From Ga0077536 sp035325705 (GTDB lineage Bacteria; Pseudomonadota; Gammaproteobacteria; Ga0077536), in assembly GCA_035325705.1 (NCBI GenBank), contig DAOKZI010000004.1, positions 186,001 through 250,000 of the forward strand: a stretch of 64,000 bases of DNA. Direction: 5' to 3'. The notes under the pieces were generated by a model. The model saw only the letters and a list, made by a program, of their open reading frames with translations, made no database searches and had not been told where the DNA came from. The number at the start of each line of letters is the position of its first letter. Position 1 is the first letter of the stretch. A program made the position numbers and the translations under genes. Positions 9,358 to 17,722 of the stretch are shown here, piece after piece.

Positions 9358-10700
9358 TGCTCGGTCTCCGTACTGATGATCGAGTCAATCAGGTTCAGGT
9401 TCTCGCCCGCCGTGCCCATCGCCTGGAAGTAGACGTCTTCGGCCTGGAAGGCCGGGATTTCGGGCAGCTGCTCGGCCGGCCCGCCGCCGAGCCCGACGCG
9501 CGCGGCGTCGCCGGCCCCGAGCTCGACCGTGTTCTGATCGGTCTGCACCGCACAGTTGCCGGCATAGCAGGCCACCATCAACGCCTCGCCCGGCGCAGCC
9601 GCAGCGGGTTCCACGACCGGCGGCACGTCGATCGCGTCCGGCATCGGCACGTCGATCGGCACCGGCATCGCGGGCACTTCGATCGGCGTCATGCCGGTGC
9701 TGCCGATGAACACCGGCGGCTGATCCGCGCTCAGCGGATTGTTGCCGTCGAAGTCGATGGCGCCGTCGTTGACGTCCGCGTACAGGCCGTCGCCGCCGCG
9801 CGCGGCCGGATCGGGATTGACGCAGGCGCCGACGCAGTAGAGATCGTAGCCTGTGCCGCGGATCCCGATGGTCGCCACGGCGGTGCGCATCTGGTAGGCG
9901 TTGCGGCGGTACTTGCCGATGGCGCCGCTGACCGCGCGCAGGCCGCCGCGCACGAGGCTGAAAAAGCCTTCGCCTTCCTCGGGCCTGGCCTCCTCGTACA
10001 CCAGACGATCGACGCGGAACTCGGTGTTCGGCATCACCGTGACGCGGCTGCGATCGCGAAACAGCACGACGGCGTAGGCGTCGTTGCCCGTCACCAGCGC
10101 GTCACCGCTGTAGACGGGCCCGCCCGCTTTCACGGCGCGCGCGCCGCCGCTCGCGGATTTCGCGATCACGGTGCCCTTGATGAAACCGGCCCGGCCGGCC
10201 GGCGCCGGCCGCTGGCGCGCTTCCTCGGCGCAGTCCGCGCCGCACAGGCGCGCGTCGAACTCGGTGCCGCGGATCCCGATCGTCGCGACCGCGGTGCGCA
10301 GTTGCACGGCGTTCGGGTTGCGCTTGCTGAGGAAGCCCGTGACCGCGCGCAGGCCGCCCTTGAAGAGCCGGAACACCGCGCTGGGCGCGGCCTCGGACAG
10401 CGAGTATTCCTCGACCTGGAACGAAGTCTCCGGCCGCAGGGTCATGCGCGTGCCGTCGCCGAGCTTCAGCAGCGCGACGCTGCGCGGGCCGGTGGTGACG
10501 GTTTCGCCGACGTAGAGCTGCGAGCCGCTGCCGAGGATGCGCGCCGGCGCGCCCGCGACGTGAGCCGTGGCGAGCCCGCGCGCGATGACGACTTCGCCGG
10601 CCTTGTCCGCCGCCTGCGCGCCGGTCGTGCACAGCAGGGCGGCGGCCGCGAGCGCGCGCAGGCCGCGCTTCAGTAACGGTAGGTCAGACTGACGTGCCAT
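9348..10700 (-). CDS. Exported protein with two FecR domains
   Basis: 450 residues from ATG 10700. Signal peptide up to about residue 31 (AAAALLCTTGAQA). Two FecR-like domains follow: the first ends with 'TAVATIGIRGTEFD' near residue 140, the second with 'TAVATIGIRGTGYD' near residue 277, so the domain is duplicated. The C-terminal third is Pro/Ala-rich ('VPAMPVPIDVPMPDAIDVPP') with a Cys pair. FecR domains in sigma/anti-sigma systems sit in the periplasm and sense an outer-membrane transporter; here there is no transmembrane anchor or sigma partner nearby. It lies between tpsB (31 nt overlap) and tpsA (10 nt overlap), so a role in TpsA export or surface retention is plausible but inferred. 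Confidence 0.8.
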   Translation of the reverse strand: MARQSDLPLLKRGLRALAAAALLCTTGAQAADKAGEVVIARGLATAHVAGAPARILGSGSQLYVGETVTTGPRSVALLKLGDGTRMTLRPETSFQVEEYSLSEAAPSAVFRLFKGGLRAVTGFLSKRNPNAVQLRTAVATIGIRGTEFDARLCGADCAEEARQRPAPAGRAGFIKGTVIAKSASGGARAVKAGGPVYSGDALVTGNDAYAVVLFRDRSRVTVMPNTEFRVDRLVYEEARPEEGEGFFSLVRGGLRAVSGAIGKYRRNAYQMRTAVATIGIRGTGYDLYCVGACVNPDPAARGGDGLYADVNDGAIDFDGNNPLSADQPPVFIGSTGMTPIEVPAMPVPIDVPMPDAIDVPPVVEPAAAAPGEALMVACYAGNCAVQTDQNTVELGAGDAARVGLGGGPAEQLPEIPAFQAEDVYFQAMGTAGENLNLIDSIISTETEQCD

Positions 10701-12274
10701 TTCGAATTGCCTCGGTCGCTCGCTTCGCCGTCGGCATTGGCGATCGGCTGGCCATAGTCGAGGGATACCTGCAGCTGGTCCCGCCAGGCCCAGCGCGCGC
10801 CGACGCCGATGCTCGAGATCGTGTCGTGCGGCAGTTGCCCGATGCCGGGCGAATTGATCACCTTGTGGCCGGCGTCGAGGAAGCCGAGCAGGCGGATGTT
10901 GTAGAGCTGCGGCAGCTGCGGCGTCCACAGCTCGAGGTTCGCGACCAGGCCGGAGTCGCCCGCGATCGTGCGCTCCTCGAAGCCGCGCACGGAGCGCTCG
11001 CCGCCGAGGCCGATCTGCTCGCCCGGGATCAGGGTCTCGCTGGTGTACTGACCCGTCAGCCGGAACACGCCGGAGTAGCCGCGCGGCAGCTGTTGCGTCG
11101 CCAGCGCGCCGAAGCGCACGAGCTTCCACGACGAGTCCGGCGGATCGTCGGACGCGAAGCGGAAGCCCGCGTAGTCGCGATCGCTGTTGTGGCCGCCGAA
11201 GTCGAGGTTGTGGGCGTAGTCGAGGTAGAAGTCGAGGCTGGTACGGGTGCGCGTCCACAGGTAGCCGCCGTCGTAGCGGATCGATAGCGGGCGGCTGCGC
11301 ACCTTCGAGCTCAGGCCGGGATTGAACACGCCGGTCTGGGTGCTGCTGATCGCGGTGTCGAACAGCCGGTCCTGCAGGCCGAGCGTGACGCTGTGGCGAT
11401 AGCGGCCGAGGTTCAGCAGCTGGTGCTTGAAGGACAGGCCCGTGAAATGGCCCGCACCGCTGACGTCGAAGGCGTCCTGCACGGCGCCGACGTCGACGTC
11501 GGATCTGACGTAGAACGCGTTGAGCCAGCCGCGCAGCCGGTAGATCGGCAGCTGGTAGAAGGCGCCGAACTGGAACACGTCGTCGGCGTTGTCGGGCGAC
11601 AGCGTGATCGCGGCGGTCGCGATGTCGTCGTGGCCCGTGATGTTCGCGTACTGGCCGCCGAACTGCAGGCGGGAGTTGCCCGTCTCGTCGTTGCCGATGT
11701 TGTTGAGGTTCGCGAACAGCCCCCACGGCCGCTGCTCGGTGACGTTGGCGACGGCGTCGAGCTTGTCCGGCTCCTGGCTCTGGCGGTAGCTGACGGCGAC
11801 GCGCCGGCGCGGGTGCTGGTTGGCGACGGCGAGCTGGCGCGACAGTTCGCGCGGCTCGGGGACGGCCCCGGTCGAGAGCACCGGCAGGCTGTTGCGCACC
11901 ATCTGCTCCGACGAGTACTGGTTGCCGCGGACGACGACCTCGCCGAGGCCGAACGTGAGCACCTGCAGCACGACGGTCGTCGGCGGCGTACCCTCGGGCG
12001 TCGGCACGATGCTGGCGCGGTGGAAGGCATAGCCGTGGTCGCGCAGCGCCTGTTCCAGCGCATCGACGGCGGCCATCAGGCCTTCGAGATCGGAGTATTC
12101 GCCGAGAAACGGCTGCAGGACCGCCTCGGTTTCCGCGGCGCCGAGCGGGTTCTCGCCGGTGACGTCGAAATGCTCGACGCGGATGATGATCGGCGGTGGC
12201 TCTTCGGCGGAGGCCTGCGACATGCAGCAGCCGAACGCCAGCGCCAGCATCAGTGGGACGAACGCAGCTTGCAC
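10670..12274 (-). CDS. TpsB/ShlB/FhaC-family outer-membrane transporter
   Basis: 534 residues, GTG start preceded by GGGGGAGGA. Signal peptide ends near residue 23. Two POTRA-type domains follow (about residues 30-190, 'IIRVEHFDVTGENPLG', 'GEVVVRGNQYSSEQM'), then a 16-strand barrel with the family signature 'GGERSVRGFEE' near residue 425 and a terminal aromatic residue ('SLTYRY'). It would export the TpsA encoded two genes downstream. Order B-FecR-A with overlapping ends shows one translationally coupled operon. The 100-nt upstream gap is unusually A+T-rich and probably holds the promoter. Confidence 0.9.
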   Translation of the reverse strand: MQAAFVPLMLALAFGCCMSQASAEEPPPIIIRVEHFDVTGENPLGAAETEAVLQPFLGEYSDLEGLMAAVDALEQALRDHGYAFHRASIVPTPEGTPPTTVVLQVLTFGLGEVVVRGNQYSSEQMVRNSLPVLSTGAVPEPRELSRQLAVANQHPRRRVAVSYRQSQEPDKLDAVANVTEQRPWGLFANLNNIGNDETGNSRLQFGGQYANITGHDDIATAAITLSPDNADDVFQFGAFYQLPIYRLRGWLNAFYVRSDVDVGAVQDAFDVSGAGHFTGLSFKHQLLNLGRYRHSVTLGLQDRLFDTAISSTQTGVFNPGLSSKVRSRPLSIRYDGGYLWTRTRTSLDFYLDYAHNLDFGGHNSDRDYAGFRFASDDPPDSSWKLVRFGALATQQLPRGYSGVFRLTGQYTSETLIPGEQIGLGGERSVRGFEERTIAGDSGLVANLELWTPQLPQLYNIRLLGFLDAGHKVINSPGIGQLPHDTISSIGVGARWAWRDQLQVSLDYGQPIANADGEASDRGNSKWHVSLTYRY

Positions 12275-12373
12275 GTTCCCCGTCCTCCCCCTTGTTGTTG
12301 GCGTTGACTCTAACCTAAGGCGCGGTCCAATAAAATCGGAGAGGCGCCTGAATTCGTTAAATTTCCACCGCTT

Positions 12374-13270
12374 TCAATAATCGACGCGCTCGACCCAGCT
12401 CCCGCCCCTGTGGGCGTCCCAATACAGTGCGCGGAGACGCTCGGTCAGAGTCCCCGGCCGGCCCGTGCCGACCGGCCTGCCGTCGAGCGTGACGACCGGC
12501 ATGACGCCGCCGGCCGTGCTGGTCAGGAAGATCTCGTTCGCTTCGCGCAGGACCTCGGGCCCGAAACGCGTCACGCGCGTCGGCAGGCGCTCGCGCTCGG
12601 CGAGCTCGAGCACGGTGCGCCGCGTGATGCCCTGCAGGATGCCATCGGCGGGGGTCAGCAGCGTACCGCGGACATAGGCGAACAGGTTGAAGCCCGGCCC
12701 CTCGGTGACGTGGCCCTCGCGATCGAGCAGCACGATCGTGTCCGCCGCGCGGTCGTAGGCCTCGAACTGGCCGCGCACGAGATCGCCCCAGTGGAAGTTC
12801 TTGACCGTCGGATCGACGGCGCGCGCGGAGATGCGCTCGACGCTGTCGGCGACGACGAGGCGCAGGCCCGTCGCCTGCTGGTCCGGATTCGCAATCCAGA
12901 CGTAGGGGATCGCATAGGCGTAGAAGCGGTTCTCGATTCGGCGCGGATCGCGCTGGCCCGCGCGCGGCACGCCGCGCGTCGCGATCGCTTCGACGTAGGC
13001 GTCGCGCAGTCCGCTGCGGCGCACGCACTCGAACAGGATCTCGCGCAGCCTGCCGCGCGGCGGCGGCGCGAGCTGCAGGCAGGCGCAGCTGCGCTCGAAG
13101 CGATCGAGGTGATCCTCGAGGCGGAAGAAGCCACCCTGCCACACCGCGACGACGTCGTAGGTGCAGTCCGAGCGCGAGAAGCCCATGTCGAGCAGCGGGA
13201 TGCGCGCCTGCGCGATCGGCACGTACTCCCCATCGACCCAGGCGCAGCCCGCCGCATAGCTTTCGTCCAT
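12374..13270 (-). CDS. Fold-type IV PLP aminotransferase, (R)-selective amine transaminase-like
   Basis: 298 residues from ATG 13270. The N-terminal 'FSRSDCTYDVVAVWQGGFFR' and the central 'DPTVKNFHWGDLVRGQFEAY', where Lys is the PLP residue, closely recall (R)-amine:pyruvate transaminases rather than ordinary IlvE or D-alanine aminotransferase. 'TEGPGFNLF' and 'GILQGITRRTVLELA' bind the phosphate. Natural substrates of this subgroup are mostly unknown. Divergent from the acyl-CoA dehydrogenase gene, 170 nt away, and upstream of tpsB on the same strand. Subfamily assignment rests on remembered motifs, so it is less sure than the family. Confidence 0.8.
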   Translation of the reverse strand: MDESYAAGCAWVDGEYVPIAQARIPLLDMGFSRSDCTYDVVAVWQGGFFRLEDHLDRFERSCACLQLAPPPRGRLREILFECVRRSGLRDAYVEAIATRGVPRAGQRDPRRIENRFYAYAIPYVWIANPDQQATGLRLVVADSVERISARAVDPTVKNFHWGDLVRGQFEAYDRAADTIVLLDREGHVTEGPGFNLFAYVRGTLLTPADGILQGITRRTVLELAERERLPTRVTRFGPEVLREANEIFLTSTAGGVMPVVTLDGRPVGTGRPGTLTERLRALYWDAHRGGSWVERVDY

Positions 13271-13353
13271 GTCTATGCCCCCTGCGGCATGCAACGTAGA
13301 GACGGTGATTCTCGCCCGTTTCGAGGCACGCGGGCGAGTGCCGCAGGCCTTTC

Positions 13354-13383
13354 TTGACAGCCGGAAGGCGCGACGCGTACGGT
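13354..13383 (+). promoter_or_regulatory. Putative sigma-70 promoter of the acyl-CoA dehydrogenase/SDR operon
   Basis: A perfect TTGACA (13354-13359) is followed after 18 nt by TACGGT (13378-13383), which keeps the T, A and final T of the -10 consensus. It lies 57 nt before the ATG at 13440, in the divergent gap, and points to the plus-strand operon. The weak -10 hints at activator dependence. Confidence 0.4.
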
Positions 13384-13439
13384 CCCCGGCTACGATCGTT
13401 TCCGGCCTCTCATCGATTACACCCGCCGAGGATTCTCCG

Positions 13440-14606
13440 ATGGATTTCCAGTTGAGCGAAGACCAGCTCGCGATACGCGATGCAATCGACCGCCTGTGCG
13501 CCAAGTTCGAAGCCGACTACTGGCTGCGCTGTGACAACGAAGGTCATTATCCCGAAGAGTTCGTCGCCGAGGTCGTGGCCGGCGGCTGGCTCGGCATCGC
13601 GATGCCCGAGGCCTACGGCGGCTCGGGGCTCGGGATCACCGAAGGCACGATCATGATGCAGGCGATCGCCGAGTCCGGCGCCGGCCTGTCCGGCGCCTCG
13701 GCGCTGCACCTCAACATCTTCGGCCTGAATCCCGTCGTCGTCTTCGGCACCGAGGAGCAGAAGCAGCGCATGCTGCCGCCCTTGATCCGCGGCGAGGACA
13801 AGGCCTGCTTCGGCGTCACCGAGCCGAATGCGGGTCTCGACACCACGCAGCTCGACACCCGCGCGGAGAAGACGGCGAACGGCTACGTCATCCGCGGCGC
13901 GAAGCACTGGACTTCGATGGCGCAGCGCGCGAACAAGGTGCTGCTGCTCGCGCGCACGACGCCGAAGGATCAGTGCCGCAAGCGCACGGACGGCTTGAGC
14001 CTGTTCTACACCACGCTGGACAAGCGCTACGCCGAAGTACGCGAGATCCCGAAGATGGGCCGCAAGGCGGTGGACTCGAACGCCGTGTTCTACGACGGCA
14101 TGCCGGTGCCGAAGGAAGATCTCATCGGCGAGGAAGGCCGTGGCTTCCACTACATCCTCCACGGCCTCAACCCGGAACGGATCCTGATCGCCGGCGAAGC
14201 CGTCGGCCTCGGCCGCGCGGCGCTGCGGCGCGCGGCGACCTATGCGAAGGAGCGCGTGGTGTTCGGCCGGCCGATCGGCCAGAACCAGGCGATCCAGCAT
14301 CCGCTCGCGCGCAACTGGGCCGAGCTCGAAGCGGCCGATCTGATGACCTACAAGGCCGCGACGCTGTACGACGCGGGCCAGGAATGCGGGTCCTTCGCCA
14401 ATGCCGCCAAGTATCTCGCCGCCGAGGCGGGCTTCCGCGCCTGCGAGACCGCGATCCTGACGCACGGCGGCATGGGCTACGCGAAGGAGTATCACGTCGA
14501 GCGCTACTTCCGCGAAATCCTGATCCCGCGCATCGCGCCCGTCAGCCGCGAGATGATCCTGAATTACATCGCCGAGCGCGAGCTCGGCCTGCCGAAGTCC
14601 TACTGA
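13440..14606 (+). CDS. Acyl-CoA dehydrogenase family protein
   Basis: 388 residues; start chosen at ATG 13440 ('MDFQLSEDQLAIRDAIDRL'), the usual family N-terminus, although the frame is open further upstream. FAD-binding signature 'CFGVTEPNAGLD' near residue 125, 'RGAKHWTSMAQRANKVLLL', and the arginine motif 'GRPIGQNQAIQHPLA'. It oxidises an acyl-CoA thioester and passes electrons to ETF. The usual C-terminal catalytic-Glu motif (YEGT) is absent and replaced by 'IAPVSREMILNY', so the base must lie elsewhere or the chemistry differs. One nucleotide separates it from the SDR gene, implying a shared pathway. Confidence 0.85.
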   Translation: MDFQLSEDQLAIRDAIDRLCAKFEADYWLRCDNEGHYPEEFVAEVVAGGWLGIAMPEAYGGSGLGITEGTIMMQAIAESGAGLSGASALHLNIFGLNPVVVFGTEEQKQRMLPPLIRGEDKACFGVTEPNAGLDTTQLDTRAEKTANGYVIRGAKHWTSMAQRANKVLLLARTTPKDQCRKRTDGLSLFYTTLDKRYAEVREIPKMGRKAVDSNAVFYDGMPVPKEDLIGEEGRGFHYILHGLNPERILIAGEAVGLGRAALRRAATYAKERVVFGRPIGQNQAIQHPLARNWAELEAADLMTYKAATLYDAGQECGSFANAAKYLAAEAGFRACETAILTHGGMGYAKEYHVERYFREILIPRIAPVSREMILNYIAERELGLPKSY

Positions 14607-14607
14607 A

Positions 14608-15363
14608 GTGAGCCACTACGATCGCGGGCTGGTGCTCGTCACCGGCGCCTTCGGCGGCCTCGGCACCGCGATCGTCGAGCGCCTGACGCGCGACGGCGCC
14701 GAGGTGCTCGCCACCGATCGGCGCGCGGCGGACGCCGCTGCCTGGCTCGCCGGCTTCGATGCCGCGCAGCGCGCGCGCATCGAGGCGGTCGCCCTCGACA
14801 TCACGAAGGAGGCGGAGGTCGAGACGCTGCGCGAGCGCCTCGCGGCTGAGGGCCGTCACGTCGCCTTTCTCATCAACAACGCGGGCGTGACCGGGGCCGG
14901 CGCGCCGTGGACGATGGCGGCGAAGACCTTCGACATCGTGATGCGCGTGAACGTCACGGGCAGTTTCCTGCTCACGCGCGCGTTTTGCGCGGCGATGCGC
15001 GAACGCGGTTTCGGCCGCATCGTGAACTTCGCCTCGCTCTACGCCTACGACCCCGGTCCCGGCCAGGCGCCCTATGCCGCGGCGAAGGCCGGCGTCGTCG
15101 GCTATACGCATTCGATCGCGAAGGACCTCGCGCCCTTCGGCGTCACCTGCAACGTGATCGCCCCGGGCCTCATCTGGCACGAGCGCCTGCGGGGCGTGCT
15201 GCCCGACGCCGAGTTCGAGGAGATGCAGCAGCGCACGCCGATGAAGCGCAGCGGCACGCCGGCCGAGATCGCGGGCGTCGTGTCCTTCCTCCTCTCCGAC
15301 GACGCCGGCTACCTCACGGGCCAGACGTTGCACGTCAACGGCGGCACGTACATGAGTGCGTAG
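14608..15363 (+). CDS. SDR-family oxidoreductase
   Basis: 251 residues, GTG start directly after the upstream stop. Classical short-chain dehydrogenase: 'VTGAFGGLG' nucleotide-binding loop, 'NNAG', Ser in 'NFASLYAYD', active site 'YAAAK', and 'GQTLHVNGGTYMSA' at the C-terminus. Position 1 nt after the acyl-CoA dehydrogenase suggests it acts on a hydroxyacyl or keto intermediate of the same route; the substrate cannot be told. Confidence 0.87.
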   Translation: MSHYDRGLVLVTGAFGGLGTAIVERLTRDGAEVLATDRRAADAAAWLAGFDAAQRARIEAVALDITKEAEVETLRERLAAEGRHVAFLINNAGVTGAGAPWTMAAKTFDIVMRVNVTGSFLLTRAFCAAMRERGFGRIVNFASLYAYDPGPGQAPYAAAKAGVVGYTHSIAKDLAPFGVTCNVIAPGLIWHERLRGVLPDAEFEEMQQRTPMKRSGTPAEIAGVVSFLLSDDAGYLTGQTLHVNGGTYMSA

Positions 15364-15415
15364 GGCACGCGGCGTTCGCGTATTGCCCTATGGTCGCGTC
15401 GCGCCCGAAAGACCC

Positions 15416-15489
15416 GATCCCGGATTCGCTGCGCTCATCCGGGCTACGAAGATTCTTGTAGCCCGGATGAGCGCAGCGAATCCGGGATC
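15416..15489. repeat. Perfect 32-bp inverted repeat (REP pair, 10-nt loop)
   Basis: Arm 15416-15447 and arm 15458-15489 are exact reverse complements, separated by 10 nt. The arms are REP variants beginning GATCCCGGATTCGCTGCG. Located 52 nt after the SDR stop and before the convergent NTF2-like gene, so it would form a very strong RNA hairpin in either transcript. Confidence 0.85.
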
Positions 15490-15520
15490 GGTGTGTCGGG
15501 TAGCCATCGTTCGAGATCCG

Positions 15521-15641
15521 TAGCCCGGAAGCAGCGCCGCGCAGCGGCGCGGAATCCGGGAGGTCGTGGCGCTTAATTTTCCGACGTCCACGATGGCCGG
15601 CACGCCGGGCCCGGATTCCGCTGCGCGCCTTCCGGGCTACG
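15521..15641. repeat. Further REP units
   Basis: Two more REP-family units, about 15521-15562 (with an internal GCGCCGCGCAGCGGCGC palindrome) and 15608-15641, in opposite orientation. Together with 15416-15489 they fill nearly the whole 288-nt gap 15364-15651; nothing gene-like is seen there. Confidence 0.7.
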
Positions 15642-15651
15642 AAGAGAGGTC

Positions 15652-16044
15652 TTACGCCTCCACGTACAGGGGCGTCTTCGCCTTGCAGTAGGTGAGCTTG
15701 CGCACCAGGCGATCGCCGTCGAAGTGCAGGAGATCGAGGCCGCGCAGCTTCATCGGCTTGCCGTCCAGCGACGACAGGTGCAGCGTCCAGCTCGTCATGA
15801 CCTTGCCGGCGTCGGCATCGATGAAGGTGTCTTCTTCATCGAAGCGCATGTCGCCGAAGCGCTTCGAGAACAAGCCCTCGAAGGCCTTGCGGATGGCGGC
15901 CTTGCCTTCCCGGATCGGGCCGTGCATCTCCTCGTAGACGGCGTCCTCGGCGAAATACGCCATCGTCGCGTCGAGATCGTGGGCGTTGAAGGTGGCGGTG
16001 AAGGCGTCGGCGAGACGCTTCAGCTCGGCGTGGCGGCTGCTCAT
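15652..16044 (-). CDS. NTF2/SnoaL-like protein
   Basis: 130 residues. Starts 'MSSRHAELKRLADAFTATFN', then 'AYFAEDAVYEEMHGP' and 'GKAAIRKAFEGLFSKRF', the standard alpha-plus-beta cone of SnoaL-like and steroid-isomerase-like proteins. The closing strands 'LRGLDLLHFDGDRLVRKLTY' fit. Family members are small-molecule isomerases, cyclases or binding proteins; no catalytic assignment is possible. Flanked by repeats on both sides, so probably a single-gene unit. Confidence 0.75.
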   Translation of the reverse strand: MSSRHAELKRLADAFTATFNAHDLDATMAYFAEDAVYEEMHGPIREGKAAIRKAFEGLFSKRFGDMRFDEEDTFIDADAGKVMTSWTLHLSSLDGKPMKLRGLDLLHFDGDRLVRKLTYCKAKTPLYVEA

Positions 16045-16162
16045 GGAAACCTCCGGGCGTGGCAGAACGAGCGCCGAGTCTAAACGGATTCCCGCGCTTC
16101 TTTCGTCGCCCGGAAGGCGCGCAGCGGAATGCGGGCCTGTGCGGCCAGCTCATGCGCCGAAT

Positions 16163-16310
16163 GAATCTAGCCACGGAGGGCACGGAGGGCACGGAGGAAG
16201 ATGGGGATTGTTCAAGGCCTCCGCAGTGTAGGCGCCGATAGTCGTGCTCGAGTCACGGAGGCGCAGGGCCAATCAATCTCTTCCCTCCGTGCCCTCCGTG
16301 GCTAGATTCA
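16163..16310. repeat. Twin-arm element with tandem 9-mer arms (CACGGAGGG type)
   Basis: Left arm 16164-16197 reads TCTAGCCACGGAGGG plus two more CACGGAGGG/A copies; right arm 16283-16309 is its reverse complement ending GGCTAGATTCA. The interior begins GGATTGTTC and ends CCAATCAATC, features shared with the copy at 34753-34902. It fills part of the 640-nt gap 16045-16684, in which I see no gene. Confidence 0.75.
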
Positions 16311-16311
16311 G

Positions 16312-16512
16312 CCCGTAGGTTGCCGTGAAAGAGCGGCGCCCTCGTTTTCGTAGCCCGGGTGCAGCGTAGCGGAACCCGGGATCCGGCATGCCCGATACGC
16401 AAGCGCGTCCGGCCCTGCGCGGCACGCACCGTGCCGGGGTCTTCTCGACTGCATGAAAAGACGGCGGGCGCCGATCCCGGGTTACGCGCTGCGCGCTCCA
16501 CCCGGGCTACGA
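16312..16512. repeat. Compound REP element, copy 1
   Basis: Begins CCGTAGGTTGCCGTGAAAGA, then a REP unit (about 16351-16383), the linker CGGCATGCCCGATACGC and, after a less conserved middle, an inverted REP ending 16512. A second copy with the same order lies at 51369-51536. From 16513 to 16684 only a partial CTTGGGCTTCCTTCG hairpin motif is seen. Confidence 0.7.
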
Positions 16513-16684
16513 CATCGCCGTCCACGTTCGGGCTCGTAGCTTGGGCTTCCTTCGTCGGCCCCAGCTACGGCTCGGCGTGCCAGGCGCAGCGGGAGAATGG
16601 AAGCCGCCGCGTTGCACGGACGGCAACGCGACGGGAATGGATCCTCGTTCCCGCGCGGCCGCACGGGAACGGGGTCGGGAGCGC

Positions 16685-17659
16685 TCAGAAGCCGATGCCG
16701 AGCGAGACGCCTGCGGTCCAGGCGTCGAGGTTCGGCTCGGTGTTGACGCTCAGGCCGGCGTTGCGCGCAGCCTGCACGGCGGCCGCGTTGTACTCGGGAT
16801 CGGTCACATCGGCGGACAGGTGGTAGCGAATGTCCGCGCCGATCGTGATGCCCGGCAGGAACTCGTAGTCGAAGCCGCCGCCGAACTGCACGCCGATGTC
16901 GAGGTAGTTGGTCGAATCCGAGGGCGGCGAGATGACGTTGAGATCGAGCCCGGCCGGAATGATCCAGGGCCGCAGCTTGCCGCCTTCGTTGAACTTCAGC
17001 TTCGGCGATGCGCTGACCGTCAGCATCATCAGATTCTGGTCGCCGCGAATACCGGTGCAGTTCACCGCGCCGTTCAGACCGCCACCGGTCACTTCGTTCA
17101 GCAGCAGACATTCGGCGACGGGGCCGACGAGGTGGGTTTCCTGGGAGCCCAGATTGCGAAACTCGAGGCCGAGCTCCGCCAGCGCCCAGGTGCCCGGCAG
17201 CAGCCCCAGCGTGTCGCGCGAGAGCAGGAAATTGAAGCCGGCGCCGAAGTACCAGCCGTCGTCGCTGCGATTCTTCACCGAGGGCAGCAGACCCGTGGCG
17301 GCGCCGACCGCCCCGGACAGGTCGTTCATGTCGGTGAACGCGCCGTTGGCGCGATCGTCGACCATGCTGGCGTAGCCGCCGCGGAAGAACAGGCGATGGC
17401 CGGCATGCTTCTGCGCCGCCGGCGCAGCCGTCTCGACCTTGGCCACCCGGGTCTCGATTTCCTGGACCTTCTGTTGCTGGACCGGCTCGGCCGCGGACAT
17501 CTTGGCCAGCTCCGCCTTGAGGGCGGCCATTTGCTGCTCCATCTGCGCCAGGCGCGCCTGTAGCGCCGCGACGTCGTCGGCAGCACCGGCCGAGCCGGCG
17601 CCGGCGGCGAGGATCGCGGCCACGATCGCCTGCCGGAGCTTGAATTTCGAGTTGCTCAT
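16685..17659 (-). CDS. Outer-membrane beta-barrel protein with N-terminal coiled coil
   Basis: 324 residues from ATG 17659, preceded by GGGAGA. Signal peptide to about residue 26 (AAILAAGAGSAGA), then a heptad-rich coiled coil 'DVAALQARLAQMEQQMAALK' to about residue 75, then alternating strands ('HRLFFRGGYASM', 'WYFGAGFNFLL', 'WALAELGLEF') and a terminal 'SLGIGF' with the C-terminal Phe used by the BAM machinery. It resembles small porin-like or OmpW-like opacity barrels with a periplasmic coiled-coil stalk; exact family not recognised. An FNR-type promoter lies upstream at 17723-17764. Confidence 0.75.
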   Translation of the reverse strand: MSNSKFKLRQAIVAAILAAGAGSAGAADDVAALQARLAQMEQQMAALKAELAKMSAAEPVQQQKVQEIETRVAKVETAAPAAQKHAGHRLFFRGGYASMVDDRANGAFTDMNDLSGAVGAATGLLPSVKNRSDDGWYFGAGFNFLLSRDTLGLLPGTWALAELGLEFRNLGSQETHLVGPVAECLLLNEVTGGGLNGAVNCTGIRGDQNLMMLTVSASPKLKFNEGGKLRPWIIPAGLDLNVISPPSDSTNYLDIGVQFGGGFDYEFLPGITIGADIRYHLSADVTDPEYNAAAVQAARNAGLSVNTEPNLDAWTAGVSLGIGF

Positions 17660-17675
17660 TTGCAGTCTCCCATCG

Positions 17676-17702
17676 CAAAAAACAGACGCCTTCGATGGCG
17701 TC
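17676..17702 (-). terminator. Terminator-like hairpin in the 5' leader of the outer-membrane protein gene
   Basis: Read on the minus strand: stem GACGCC, loop ATCGAA, stem GGCGTC (17702-17685), followed by TGTTTTTTG (about 17684-17676). It lies downstream of the FNR promoter and only 17 nt before the start codon, so it could end read-through from tetR or attenuate the leader. The stem is only 6 bp. Confidence 0.4.
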
Positions 17703-17722
17703 CTGTGGAATATTCGCGACAG

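Noticed and set aside
9348..11726. 792-codon reading of the FecR-domain gene extending into tpsB
   Set aside because: The extra N-terminal part is Arg-rich shadow; the signal peptide and family match start at 10700.
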